Shown in pieces: positions 35,995-45,500 of a stretch of 64,000 nucleotides of DNA; the stretch's first letter is position 1; every line of letters starts with the position of its first letter. This stretch comes from Hyphomonas atlantica corrig. (lineage in GTDB: Bacteria; Pseudomonadota; Alphaproteobacteria; Caulobacterales; Hyphomonadaceae). A model generated the notes under the pieces. The model was not told where the DNA came from. It worked only from the letters and a program-made list of their open reading frames with translations, and ran no database searches. The translations under genes were made by a program, and so were the position numbers. Where the stretch lies: the NCBI RefSeq assembly GCF_000682715.1, contig NZ_AWFH01000056.1, forward strand, positions 168,445-232,444, given 5' to 3'.

Positions 35995-37380
35995 ATGAGC
36001 GACGGCCTGTCAGCGGAGGAAAAGCGGTCCACCCGTACGGCTCTTTCGCGTCGGGCACGGGACTTTGTCACTCTGGTTGGGTGCTTCTCCTTCATCCTGT
36101 TGCTGATGTGGATCACCGGAGCGGTCGGCCTCATTGAGGTGATCGCGGCGATCCTTGTGGTCGTGTCGGTTGCCACCGCCATTTTTGTGGGGACTGCGAG
36201 CGTACTTCCGCTCAGTCCACGACTGGCGGTTGAACCACTGTCCACAACGCCGAAAACGCCGGAATCAGCCATTTTGCTGGATGCTTTGCCCTTGCCGGCA
36301 TTCGAGGTGGATGACGATCAACGCATCGTCACCATGAATGAGGAAGCCGAATTCATTTTGCGGCTGGATGGACGGGTAAATCCCCGTGCCAGCACCGTGA
36401 TCCGTTCGCCGGGCCTTCTCTCTGCCATCGAGAACGCCATCGAAACCGGTACGGTCGAACCCATGACGGTCGAGGTTGAAAGTGGGCCGGATGAAACCTG
36501 GCGCGCGCATGTTTCACGTCCGGGCCGGGCCAAGCGGACGCTTGTGGTGCTTGAGGATCTGACACCTGTTCGCCGTGCCGCGCGGGCGCGATCTGACTTC
36601 CTTGCCAATGCCAGCCACGAATTGCGCACGCCGTTGACGGCTCTGTCGGGCTTCATCGAAACCATGCGTGGGCCCGCCAAGGACGACAAAGATTCCTGGG
36701 ATCGTTTTCTGGCCATCATGGCGGGTGAAACGGAACGCATGTCGCGATTGATCGCCGATTTGTTGTCCTTGTCGCGTATTGAGTCCTCTGAACATGTGTC
36801 TCCGCGCGAGCGGGAAGAGTTTCGACATATCGTGTCGGATGCAACGCATGCCTTCAGCGCCATTGCGGCGGAGAAGGGGGTCAATCTGGTCGTTAAATCC
36901 GATGAGGGGCCGTTGCCCGTGATCGCCCACCGGGACGAGATGATCCAAGTGGTGGAAAACCTCGTTTCGAACGCGTTGAAGTATTCGAAGGCGGGCGGGC
37001 AGGTCACGCTCAGCTTCGGCATGGCGCCGGGCATGGCGGACGCGCGGATCAAGGCGGCTCAGAGCTGGGCCAGCAGCGAACGCATGACGCTGCTCCCTGC
37101 GGCGGGACGGCCGGGCACGCAAGAGCGGGCGATCTGGATGCGGGTCGAGGATCAGGGGCCCGGCATCGAGCGCGAACACCTGCCGCGCCTCGGCGAGCGC
37201 TTCTATCGCGCAGATCAGAGTCGCGGCGGCAAGATCACCGGCACGGGGCTCGGTCTCGCCATCGTGAAGCACATCATGGCGCACCATCGCGGCGGGTTTT
37301 CAGTTGAGACCCGGATCGGGGAGGGGTCTGCGTTCGGAGTCTGGCTTCCGGCCGCACGAGAAGACGAGCCGTCAGACTAG
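35995..37380 (+). CDS. phoR: Membrane sensor histidine kinase, PhoR-like
   Basis: A 461-residue kinase. Two transmembrane helices lie at about 24-44 and 47-70, with almost no periplasmic loop. A PAS-like domain follows (about 94-190, DALPLPAFEVDDDQRIVTMN). Then come the dimerisation/phosphoacceptor helix with SHELRTPL and an HATPase domain with N box NLVSNALKYS, G1 DQGPGI and G2 GTGLGLAI. The layout is that of PhoR, the phosphate-starvation kinase. No phoB, pstCAB or phoU is adjacent, so the assignment rests on architecture. AGGAG lies 5 bases before the ATG. Confidence 0.82.
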   Translation: MSDGLSAEEKRSTRTALSRRARDFVTLVGCFSFILLLMWITGAVGLIEVIAAILVVVSVATAIFVGTASVLPLSPRLAVEPLSTTPKTPESAILLDALPLPAFEVDDDQRIVTMNEEAEFILRLDGRVNPRASTVIRSPGLLSAIENAIETGTVEPMTVEVESGPDETWRAHVSRPGRAKRTLVVLEDLTPVRRAARARSDFLANASHELRTPLTALSGFIETMRGPAKDDKDSWDRFLAIMAGETERMSRLIADLLSLSRIESSEHVSPREREEFRHIVSDATHAFSAIAAEKGVNLVVKSDEGPLPVIAHRDEMIQVVENLVSNALKYSKAGGQVTLSFGMAPGMADARIKAAQSWASSERMTLLPAAGRPGTQERAIWMRVEDQGPGIEREHLPRLGERFYRADQSRGGKITGTGLGLAIVKHIMAHHRGGFSVETRIGEGSAFGVWLPAAREDEPSD

Positions 37381-37682
37381 GGTTTGCCCGTGCCCCGGCG
37401 TGCGGCGTCGAACCAGTCTGTCACCATGTTGCCCGGCATGGCGTGCAGTTCATGCATCCAGTTTGGCAGGCGTTGCAGTGCGCCAGCCGTATCCTCCCAG
37501 CGGCGCAAGTTCACATCCGCAGCGATCTGGAACGCATCCCGCAGAGTGTCTTCAGTCACGGGGGTGGCCACGCCTTTTGGGGCCAGAATGGACGCGCTTT
37601 TCTGCGCAGCGATCATGGTTTCCAGCGTTGCGGCCGTCATGGATAGCCCGGCGCGCCAGGGAGTTAGCCAAAAATCAAGCAT
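37377..37682 (-). CDS. Small unrecognised protein converging on the kinase gene
   Basis: A 101-residue protein of unknown function. The N-terminal half is a hydrophobic/amphipathic helix (WLTPWRAGLSMTAATLETMI), faintly like phasin-type proteins. The C-terminal half is helical with several Trp (NLRRWEDTAGALQRLPNW). There is no signal peptide. Its stop overlaps the kinase stop in CTAG. Coding status is supported by the codon pattern and tight packing, not by a recognised domain. Confidence 0.65.
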   Translation of the reverse strand: MLDFWLTPWRAGLSMTAATLETMIAAQKSASILAPKGVATPVTEDTLRDAFQIAADVNLRRWEDTAGALQRLPNWMHELHAMPGNMVTDWFDAARRGTGKP

Positions 37683-37805
37683 GATGTTTCCTTATGGTCC
37701 TGAACCAGACATACCCTTTCATGCTGCGCTGCACAACAAGACTCGTGCCAGAGCGGCTCCAACGCCCCGATTCCGCCACACCAACATGCCAACACCGAAT
37801 ACCTA

Positions 37806-38678
37806 ATGGCCATTGATGCTCTCCCCCCGAACTTCGTTCCGTCTCCCGCGCGTGGGCGGGTGTTGGTGTTCGATTCCGGCATGGGGGGATTGACCGTTGT
37901 CGAGGAAATCCGGGCGCTTGGGCCAGCATTGGGCATCCATTACTCGGCAGACTCCGCCTTTTTCCCCTATGGCGACAAGTCGGACGATGCCCTGCGTGAG
38001 CGTTTGCCGAAGGTTGCCAAGGCATTGTGCGACCAGGTCCAGCCAGACGTTTTCGTCATTGCCTGCAATACAGCCTCAACGCTCGCATTGGCCGACGTGC
38101 GGGCGGTGTTGGATATTCCGGTTGTCGGAACGGTGCCGGCCATCAAGCCAGCGGCGCAATTGACCCAATCCCGCACCATCGGCCTGCTTGCAACGCCCGG
38201 CACGGTGCGGCGAGCCTATACGGCGGAGCTGATCTCTCAGTTCGCCCGGGATGTTGACGTTGTGATGCATGGCAGCATCGAACTGGTAAAGCTGGCCGAG
38301 GCACATGCGCGGGGCGAAGATCTGCCGATTGATGCCTTCGCAGCTGCGCAGGCGCCCCTGTTTGATGCAGAGGGCGGAGACCGGATTGACACGGTGGTGC
38401 TGGCTTGCACGCATTTCCCGCTCGTCCGAGCGCAACTTGTGGCGAGCGCGCCGCGACCCGTCAGCTACATTGATTCAGGCGCGGCGATCGCACGGCAGAC
38501 GATCCGTGTTCTGCCTCCGGAGACCGAAGCGCGCGGGATTGGTGGACATGCCTGGCTGACCTCTTCGCCTGAAGACGTGCCGGATCTGGCGCTTGTCCTC
38601 AGGCGATACGGGTTTCCAAACGTTCAGCGTGTGCCGGACGCGCCGATCGAGATCACTTCTGCGCCAACCGCATTGTAG
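37806..38678 (+). CDS. murI: Glutamate racemase
   Basis: A 290-residue racemase that makes D-glutamate for peptidoglycan. Both catalytic cysteines are in place, in VIACNTASTLAL (about 81-92) and LACTHFPL (about 200-207), and the N-terminal FDSGMGGLTVVEEI is diagnostic. The ATG has no clear Shine-Dalgarno sequence (upstream GAATACCTA). The last 55 bases overlap the 3-prime end of the converging decarboxylase gene. Confidence 0.95.
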   Translation: MAIDALPPNFVPSPARGRVLVFDSGMGGLTVVEEIRALGPALGIHYSADSAFFPYGDKSDDALRERLPKVAKALCDQVQPDVFVIACNTASTLALADVRAVLDIPVVGTVPAIKPAAQLTQSRTIGLLATPGTVRRAYTAELISQFARDVDVVMHGSIELVKLAEAHARGEDLPIDAFAAAQAPLFDAEGGDRIDTVVLACTHFPLVRAQLVASAPRPVSYIDSGAAIARQTIRVLPPETEARGIGGHAWLTSSPEDVPDLALVLRRYGFPNVQRVPDAPIEITSAPTAL

Positions 38679-39817
38679 AGGCTCGGCCAAGGAGCATCAT
38701 GGACGCGGGCAACTTCGGTTGCGCCGAAGCCATTGAAGCGGCTGGACATGGCGCGGCCATAAGCGCCGAGGTTTCCGAATTCGACATAGTCACCTTCCAC
38801 GAGGCCGGCGGGCAGCCAGACCTTTGCCGGGAACTTGTCAGTCGAATCGCATGTCGGTCCGTAAACGGTGTACTCCACCAAGCGGCCAAGATTGCGTCCG
38901 TCACCGGGCAGGGCCCGCATCGGGAATGACCAACGTTCGTGCACAGCATCGTAGAGGGCACCATAGGAGCCATCATTGATGTAGATCGCGTCGTCACGAA
39001 CCTGCTCGATACGGGTCAGCAGGCTTTCGGATTCTGCGACCAGCGCACGGCCGGGCTCACACCACAATTCAGCGTTTTCAAGAACGTACATGTTCTCGAA
39101 GGCCTGCTCCACCATGGCGGCATAGTCTTCCAGCGACGGGGGCGGATTGTCCGCATAGATCGATGGGAAGCCGCCGCCAACATCCACGATGTCGACCGTG
39201 ACGGATGCCGCGATGATGATGCGGGAGACGTCCGCCATCGCGGTCCACCAGGCGGTGGGTTTCATGGCCTGGCTGCCGACATGGAAGGACACGCCCAGCT
39301 CATCCGCATAGCGGCGGGCTTCGCGCAGGATTTCTGTCGCATCTTCCGCGCTCGCCCCGAATTTTCCAGCCAGCGGCAGAGCTGCGCCATCGCAGGATAC
39401 AGCAATCCGTACAATGATCGTGAGGTCTTTGGCGTAGCCGGTTTCCTCAAGAATCTTGTAGAGTTCCTGCATCGTGTCGGTGACGAAGATGCGTACGCCG
39501 AATTCATGATAGGCGCGCTGAATGGCGCGGCGATTCTTCACCGGGTGAAGGAACGCCATGCGGGCGCCCGGGAATTTGCGGTGGATCAGTTCGATCTCCG
39601 GCAGCGAGGCCGTGTCGAAACTGCGTACACCAGCTTCCCAAAGGGCTTCGAGCACATGCTCGCCCGGATTGGCTTTCACCGCATAGAACGGCTCGCCCGG
39701 GAATTTCTCCCGGAACCATTTCGCAGCAGCCGTTACACGCTCTGGGCGGAAGCACCACACAGGCAGGTCAGGCTGCTCATCGGCAACAATATTATAGGGA
39801 GTAGCATAGGAGTGCAT
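38624..39817 (-). CDS. Ornithine/lysine-type PLP-dependent decarboxylase (fold III)
   Basis: A 397-residue eukaryotic-type (alanine-racemase fold) decarboxylase. The PLP lysine is in FYAVKANPG, the phosphate-binding loop in VDVGGGFPSIY, the substrate-side segment in WCEPGRALVAESE and the catalytic Cys in YGPTCDSTDKF. The most likely reaction is ornithine to putrescine (polyamine synthesis); lysine or diaminopimelate activity cannot be excluded. GGAGG lies 9 bases before the ATG at 39817. A structured leader with an attenuator-like hairpin lies upstream (39953-39992). The 3-prime end overlaps murI by 55 bases. Confidence 0.93.
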   Translation of the reverse strand: MHSYATPYNIVADEQPDLPVWCFRPERVTAAAKWFREKFPGEPFYAVKANPGEHVLEALWEAGVRSFDTASLPEIELIHRKFPGARMAFLHPVKNRRAIQRAYHEFGVRIFVTDTMQELYKILEETGYAKDLTIIVRIAVSCDGAALPLAGKFGASAEDATEILREARRYADELGVSFHVGSQAMKPTAWWTAMADVSRIIIAASVTVDIVDVGGGFPSIYADNPPPSLEDYAAMVEQAFENMYVLENAELWCEPGRALVAESESLLTRIEQVRDDAIYINDGSYGALYDAVHERWSFPMRALPGDGRNLGRLVEYTVYGPTCDSTDKFPAKVWLPAGLVEGDYVEFGNLGAYGRAMSSRFNGFGATEVARVHDAPWPSLYNAVGAEVISIGASGTR

Positions 39818-39992
39818 GACACCTAACCTCCAAAGGGCTTTTAACCAGCTTTGGGCGTTAGTACAGGGGGCCCCCAGTTTAAGGGTTGGCCCAGATGTCC
39901 GCCACATCGATTTCGAAACGGGCATGTAGGGGACTCTTTTTCGGGACGCAAGAAAAAATTTTGTGTCGGCTGAAATTTCTGTCACCGACACA
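39818..39992 (-). promoter_or_regulatory. Structured leader with attenuator-like hairpin before the decarboxylase
   Basis: On the minus strand TGTGTCGG and CCGACACA (39992-39985, 39969-39962) form an 8-bp stem with a 15-base loop. AAA and then TTTTTT (39958-39953) follow, the form of an intrinsic terminator. It lies about 135 bases before the start codon with no minus-strand gene upstream, so it should act within the leader. A self-complementary GGGGGCCCCC (39866-39875) lies between it and the start and could form an alternative structure. The decarboxylase frame stays open back through the leader, which may be chance. Confidence 0.5.
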
Positions 39993-40086
39993 TGCCATTG
40001 AACGAATTAGGGCCTTGATTTAAGGCCAGTACAGCCCCTCCTACGCGTTGTGGGGTCCTGCTTTTGCTACCGGAGTTTGTTCCCGA

Positions 40087-41193
40087 ATGATTGCCAGATA
40101 CGGCCACTGTCTTGTCGCGCTTTTGCTGGTCGTTGTGGCGGGCTGTGGGCGAACCGATCTCTCCGAGCTTGAGACCGGAGACGTTATCCCGCCGCCGCCG
40201 ATTGCTGCGGACGGGACGCACAAGATCCGTATTGTGGGGTCGTCCACTGTTGCGCCGTTTGCGACGACTGTTGCCGAACGCTTTGGCGCCACGACGCGGT
40301 TCCCAACGCCCATTGTCGAAACAACAGGGACAGGGGGCGGCTTCAAGACATTCTGCCAGAAGATAGGGCCGGACCGGCCATCCATTTCGGATGCCTCCCG
40401 CTCGATCACGGAGAGTGAGCAGGCGCTGTGTGCGAGTAACGGGATCACGGATGTGACGGCTTTGTCCGTCGGATTTGATGGCATTGTGCTGGCGAATGCG
40501 CGGTCTGCGCCCCCGCTGGAGCTTTCCAAGAAAGACGTCTTCCTGGCGCTGGCGGCGGAGGTGCCGGATGGGCAGGGTGGTTTTCAGGCAAATCCCTATG
40601 AGAAGTGGTCTGCGATCAATCCCGACCTGCCGAATGAACCGATCATGGTGCTGGGACCGCCGCCAACGTCAGGCACTCGGGATGCCTTCGTTGAACTGGG
40701 CATGGAGCAGGGGGCGTTGGCCTTTCCTGATCTTGTCGCGCTGAAGCAGTCAGATCCTGATGCCTTCAAGCTGCGCAGCCATACGATCCGTACCGATGGC
40801 GCGTGGATTGATCTTGGCGAAAACGATACGGCGATCATCCAGTCTCTCATCAAGACGCCAACGGCCGTAGGCGTGCTGGGCTATTCATTCCTGGAACAGA
40901 ATGGCGACCGCGTTCAGGCGGCCCGGCTGGATGGCGTGGAGGCTTCGTTCGAAGCGATTGCTTCGGGCGAGTATGGCTTGTCGCGTAGCATGTATATCTA
41001 CGTGAAGGACCAGAATTTGCCGCTAGTTCCCGGCCTGGCGGAATTCGTGCGTGAGTTTGTGTCAGATCAGGCCATGGGCCCAGATGGGTATCTGCTGGAG
41101 AAAGGCCTGATTCCGCTCCCGGACGATGTACGTATCGCGCAACAGGAGATTGCCGAACAACTGGCTCGCAAAAGCAAGCGCGAGACACGTTAG
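40087..41193 (+). CDS. PstS-like phosphate-binding lipoprotein
   Basis: A 368-residue periplasmic substrate-binding protein of the PstS family. The lipobox is VVAGCG (Cys at about 19), so it is membrane-tethered. IRIVGSSTVAPFATTVAERF is the phosphate-binding N-terminal motif and PPTSGTRDAFVELG the second conserved one. It should bind phosphate (or a phosphate-like ion) for an ABC importer. The pstC, pstA and pstB genes are not next to it. The start at 40087 puts the signal peptide at the N-terminus. Confidence 0.88.
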   Translation: MIARYGHCLVALLLVVVAGCGRTDLSELETGDVIPPPPIAADGTHKIRIVGSSTVAPFATTVAERFGATTRFPTPIVETTGTGGGFKTFCQKIGPDRPSISDASRSITESEQALCASNGITDVTALSVGFDGIVLANARSAPPLELSKKDVFLALAAEVPDGQGGFQANPYEKWSAINPDLPNEPIMVLGPPPTSGTRDAFVELGMEQGALAFPDLVALKQSDPDAFKLRSHTIRTDGAWIDLGENDTAIIQSLIKTPTAVGVLGYSFLEQNGDRVQAARLDGVEASFEAIASGEYGLSRSMYIYVKDQNLPLVPGLAEFVREFVSDQAMGPDGYLLEKGLIPLPDDVRIAQQEIAEQLARKSKRETR

Positions 41194-41199
41194 CCCCTT

Positions 41200-42306
41200 T
41201 TAGATCGTCGGCAGGACCGGCTTCTTCTTCCGTCGCAGCCGCAATTTCTGCCAGAATCGTTTGCGGGCTGGCGCGGGCAGTGGCTGCAGGTTTTCGATGA
41301 AGGCTTCTGCGCAGGCTCGCCAACTATATGTCTCGGCATAGGTGCGGCAGGTTTCGCGGCTAAGCGCCAGGCACGCGACAGCGCCCTCGGAGAGATTTCC
41401 TCCAACGGCGGTAATCGTTCCGGCATTTGAGCCGGGGATCACATCGCGAGGGCCGGTCGCGTCGTAGGCTGCGACGGGTGTGCCCGATGCCATGGCTTCC
41501 AACACTACCAGACCGAACGTGTCTGTCAGGCTTGGGAAAACGAACACGTCTGCGCTTGCATAGCATGCGGCGAGTTCCTCGTTGAATTTCGCCCCCAGGA
41601 AAACAACGTCCTTGTAGCGTTTCTGAAGCTCTTCGCGTTGCGGGCCGTCTCCGATGATGACTTTTGTGCCGGGCAAATCCAGTTCGGCAAACGCTTCGAT
41701 ATTCTTCTCTACCGCCACGCGGCCGACATTCAGGAAGATCGGACGTTGCAGCCCTTCAAAAGGATCTCCAGGCTGGCCTTCCTCGATACGGCGAGACGGG
41801 TTGAACATCTCGGTATCGACGCCGCGGCTCCAGGCGACGAGATTTATGAAGCGTTGCGCTTCCAACTCTTTCACCATGGACGGCGTCGGCACCATGACCT
41901 TGCCCGAATACTTGTGGAACCAGCGCACAAACGAATAGCCAGCCTGTGTCGGGATCGGCAGACGCGCTGAGACATACTCAGGAAAGCGTGTGTGGTAGGC
42001 GGTCGAGAAGGGGTGTTTCACGGTCAGGCACATGGCCCGCCCTGCCATACCGAGTGTGCCTTCTGTCGCGATATGTATCGCGTCGGGTTCGAACTCGTGG
42101 AACCGATCCTCAATCCGGCGGCGGGCGAACAGAGCCAGCTTGATCTCCGGATAGGTGGGCAATGGCATCGTCCGAAACCCCTGGCCGGGATGCACGATCT
42201 CCCAGACATGGCCCATCGCCTCGGTTTCCTGGATCACGCGCTTCATGGTGCGCACGACACCATTAACCTGCGGATCCCAGGCGTCGGTTACGAGCATGAT
42301 GCGCAT
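41200..42306 (-). CDS. Glycosyltransferase family 4, possibly glycolipid-forming
   Basis: A 368-residue GT-B enzyme. The N-terminus MRIMLVTDAWDPQVNGVVRT and ATEGTLGMAGRAMC are typical of the mannosyl/glucosyl/glucuronosyl diacylglycerol transferase branch. The donor site has VFVFPSLTDTFGLVVLEAMA (EX7E-related, E in the last helix). A basic tail (RKRFWQKLRLRRKKKP) could bind anionic membranes. In related alphaproteobacteria such enzymes make glycolipids that replace phospholipids under phosphate shortage; the PstS-like and PhoR-like neighbours fit that, but this is inference. It converges on the PstS-like gene with 6 bases between stops. Confidence 0.85.
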   Translation of the reverse strand: MRIMLVTDAWDPQVNGVVRTMKRVIQETEAMGHVWEIVHPGQGFRTMPLPTYPEIKLALFARRRIEDRFHEFEPDAIHIATEGTLGMAGRAMCLTVKHPFSTAYHTRFPEYVSARLPIPTQAGYSFVRWFHKYSGKVMVPTPSMVKELEAQRFINLVAWSRGVDTEMFNPSRRIEEGQPGDPFEGLQRPIFLNVGRVAVEKNIEAFAELDLPGTKVIIGDGPQREELQKRYKDVVFLGAKFNEELAACYASADVFVFPSLTDTFGLVVLEAMASGTPVAAYDATGPRDVIPGSNAGTITAVGGNLSEGAVACLALSRETCRTYAETYSWRACAEAFIENLQPLPAPARKRFWQKLRLRRKKKPVLPTI

Positions 42307-42532
42307 GAGCGCTCCTTCAACAGCCCCAGCAGTCGGGCGCCAATGTGACCGCGTTGGCCGACTGCGTAAAGAGGCGCCTCTGCGTTGAACTTCTCTCGCA
42401 TTGGGACATTTGAAAAGATATACAAATTTCTGAGTAGGCTCGGATCAGGGCAGAACTTGCCCGGTTTGTGTCGATTCAGGCTGAAAATTGATCTCTCGCC
42501 CAAAGGCTCACACGAACTGAACCGGATTCTTT

Positions 42533-45500
42533 ATGGCTGACACGCTCGCGCTAGACAAAATCGACTGGCACTCCCTCGACCGTATCAAGTTTGCTGACGA
42601 GGAGGCCCTGCTGGAGGACCTGCTCAAACAGGTGCCACTCTCAGACGATTTGCGACAGGCGACGATGCGTCGGGCGCTTGAACTGGTTGAGACAGCGCGC
42701 GCCCGCGGCCGTGACAAAGGCATGATGGAAAGCTTCCTGGAGGAGTTCGGCCTGTCCAATGCGGAAGGCCTCGCGCTGATGTGTCTAGCCGAAGCCTTGC
42801 TGCGCGTGCCGGACGCCGAGACGCGCGACGAACTGATTGCCGAGAAGATCCGTTCCGGCGACTGGAGCGCCCATCAGGGGCAGTCGGAATCCTGGCTGGT
42901 GAATGCCTCCACATGGGGTCTGATGTTGACCGGGCAGGTGATTGGTGTGCCCGCCAGCCTGAAAAAGGGACCAGCAAAATTCATTCAGGGACTGATCCGC
43001 GAAAGCGGTGAACCGGTAATCCGCGCCGCCATGATGCAGGCAATGCGCATCATGGGCGAGCAATTCGTACTCGGTCGCACGGTGAAAGACGCTCAGAAGC
43101 GCGGGCGCCGGATGGTGAAGGCCGGGGATGCTGCGCATTTCAGCTTTGACATGCTGGGGGAGGGTGCGCGCACGGAAGACGATGCGATCCGGTATCTGAA
43201 AGCTTATCAGAATGCGATTGACGGCGTGGCCGCTGACAAGGACCCGTCAACGCCGCCCGAACAAGCGAATGGCGTTTCCGTTAAAATGTCCGCGCTTCAC
43301 CCACGGTATGAAGCGGTGAACCGGGCCCAGATCATGGATGAAATGTATCCATCCGTACTCGAATTGTGTGAACGTGCTGCGAAGGCGAATATCAATCTCT
43401 GTCTCGATGCAGAGGAGGCAGACCGTCTGGTTCTCAGCCTGCAAATCCTTGACCGACTGGCGCGCGAGCCATCACTGAAGGATTGGAATGGTCTTGGTCT
43501 GGCCGTTCAGGCCTATCAGAAGCGTGCGGGCGATGTAATCGAACGTGTGAAAGATCTGGCCGCCCAGACAGGGCATCGCTTTATGGTGCGCCTGGTTAAA
43601 GGGGCGTATTGGGACAGCGAAGTCAAGCATGCGCATATCGAGGGGTATGCGAACTTTCCGGTCTTCACAACGAAGGCGGGCACGGACTTTCATTTCCTGG
43701 CCTGTGCGCGAAAGATGCTGGAGGCGCAGGATGCGATTTATCCTCAGTTCGCAACCCACAATGCACACTCGGTTGCAGCAATTGAGATGCTGTCGGAAGA
43801 GATTGGCAATTCGGCGTTTGAATTCCAGCGCCTGCATGGGATGGGCGAAGCGCTCTACGGCGCGGCCGGACTTGGTCGCCGTGTACGCGTCTATGCGCCG
43901 GTCGGAGCCCACAAGGATCTGTTGCCCTACCTCGTACGGCGCCTGCTGGAGAATGGTGCCAATACCAGCTTCGTTCATTCCTTCCTCGACCCGGACGTGC
44001 CACCGGAACAGGTTGTCGCCGACCCGATTGTGAAGGTTGAAGTCGGGCCCCGGCGCCATCCTCGCATTCCAACTCCGCCGCGCCTCTACGGTGCCGAACG
44101 CCGCAACTCCTCTGGCCTGGATCTCAGCCAGCGCAGCGTGCGAGATGACATGGCCGCAGCGATCAAGAGCTTCCGCGACAGCCCTGCCATTGCCGCTGGC
44201 CCGATCGTTTCCGGAAAAGCCGTGACCGGCGGCGGTGATATGGTCCGTGTGCCGTTTGATACCGAAACGGTTCTAGGCAGCTGCCGAGAGGCGCAGGAAG
44301 ACGATATCGACAAGGCACTGGACACTGCGGTGAAATTCCAACCGGCTTGGGACGCGCTTGGAGGCGCCGAACGAGCAAAGCATCTGCGCGCGATGGGGGA
44401 TATTCTTGAAGAGAATGCCGAGCGCCTTATCGCGCTCATGGCACGCGAAGCAGGCAAAACGCTCGCTGATGGAATTGCCGAAGTGCGGGAGGCCGTCGAT
44501 TTCTGCAGATACTACGCCATGCAGGCTGAGGCCGAGTTTACCACTGCCCAGAAACTGCCGGGACCAACAGGAGAGACGAACCATATCTCCCTTCACGGCA
44601 GGGGCGTCTTCTGCTGCATCAGCCCCTGGAATTTTCCTCTCGCCATTTTCACAGGGCAGATAGCGGCGGCGCTCGCGGCAGGAAATTCGGTCGTTGCGAA
44701 ACCAGCAGAGCAGACCCCACTGATCGCGTTTGAAGCGGTGAAGTTGTTTCAGAAGGCTGGCTTGCCTGTTGAAGCGCTGCACCTGTTGCCGGGCGGCGGT
44801 GAGAGTGTGGGTGCAAAGCTGATCAGTGATCTTCGCGTGTCGGGCGTTTGCTTTACGGGCGGAACCACGACGGCGCGCATCATCAACAAGACATTGGCAG
44901 ACCGTGACGGCCCGATCATTCCGTTGATTGCAGAGACGGGCGGTCTCAACGGCATGTTTGTGGACACCACCGCGCTTCGCGAGCAGGTCATCGATGATGT
45001 GATCCAGTCAGCTTTCGGTTCAGCTGGCCAGCGTTGCTCGGCACTCCGCATCGTGTTCCTCCCGGACGATACCGCTGATGAGCTGATCAAGGGACTGATC
45101 GGTGCGATGAATGAGCTGATCGTGGATGATCCCGGGTTGCCCCGCACGGATCTTGGGCCAGTGATCGATGCCGAGTCACGTGCATCGCTGCAGGCCTATG
45201 TTCAGACGATGAAGGAAGAGGCGACCGTTTTACACCAGATTCCGGCCGGAAAGATCGGCGAAACGGGATATGGCTTCGGCCCGGCCTTGATCGAGCTGAA
45301 ATCCATCGACCAGATTTCCGAGGAGAAGTTCGGACCGATCCTTCACGTGCTGCGCTACGACCCGGACGATATTGCTGAGGTTGGCGCTGCTCTGAAAGGG
45401 AAGGGCTATGGCCTGACACTTGGTGTCCACTCGCGTCTCGAAAGCTTCCAGCGTGAAGTGCGCGAAGCGTGTCCGGTCGGCAATACATATGTGAACCGCA

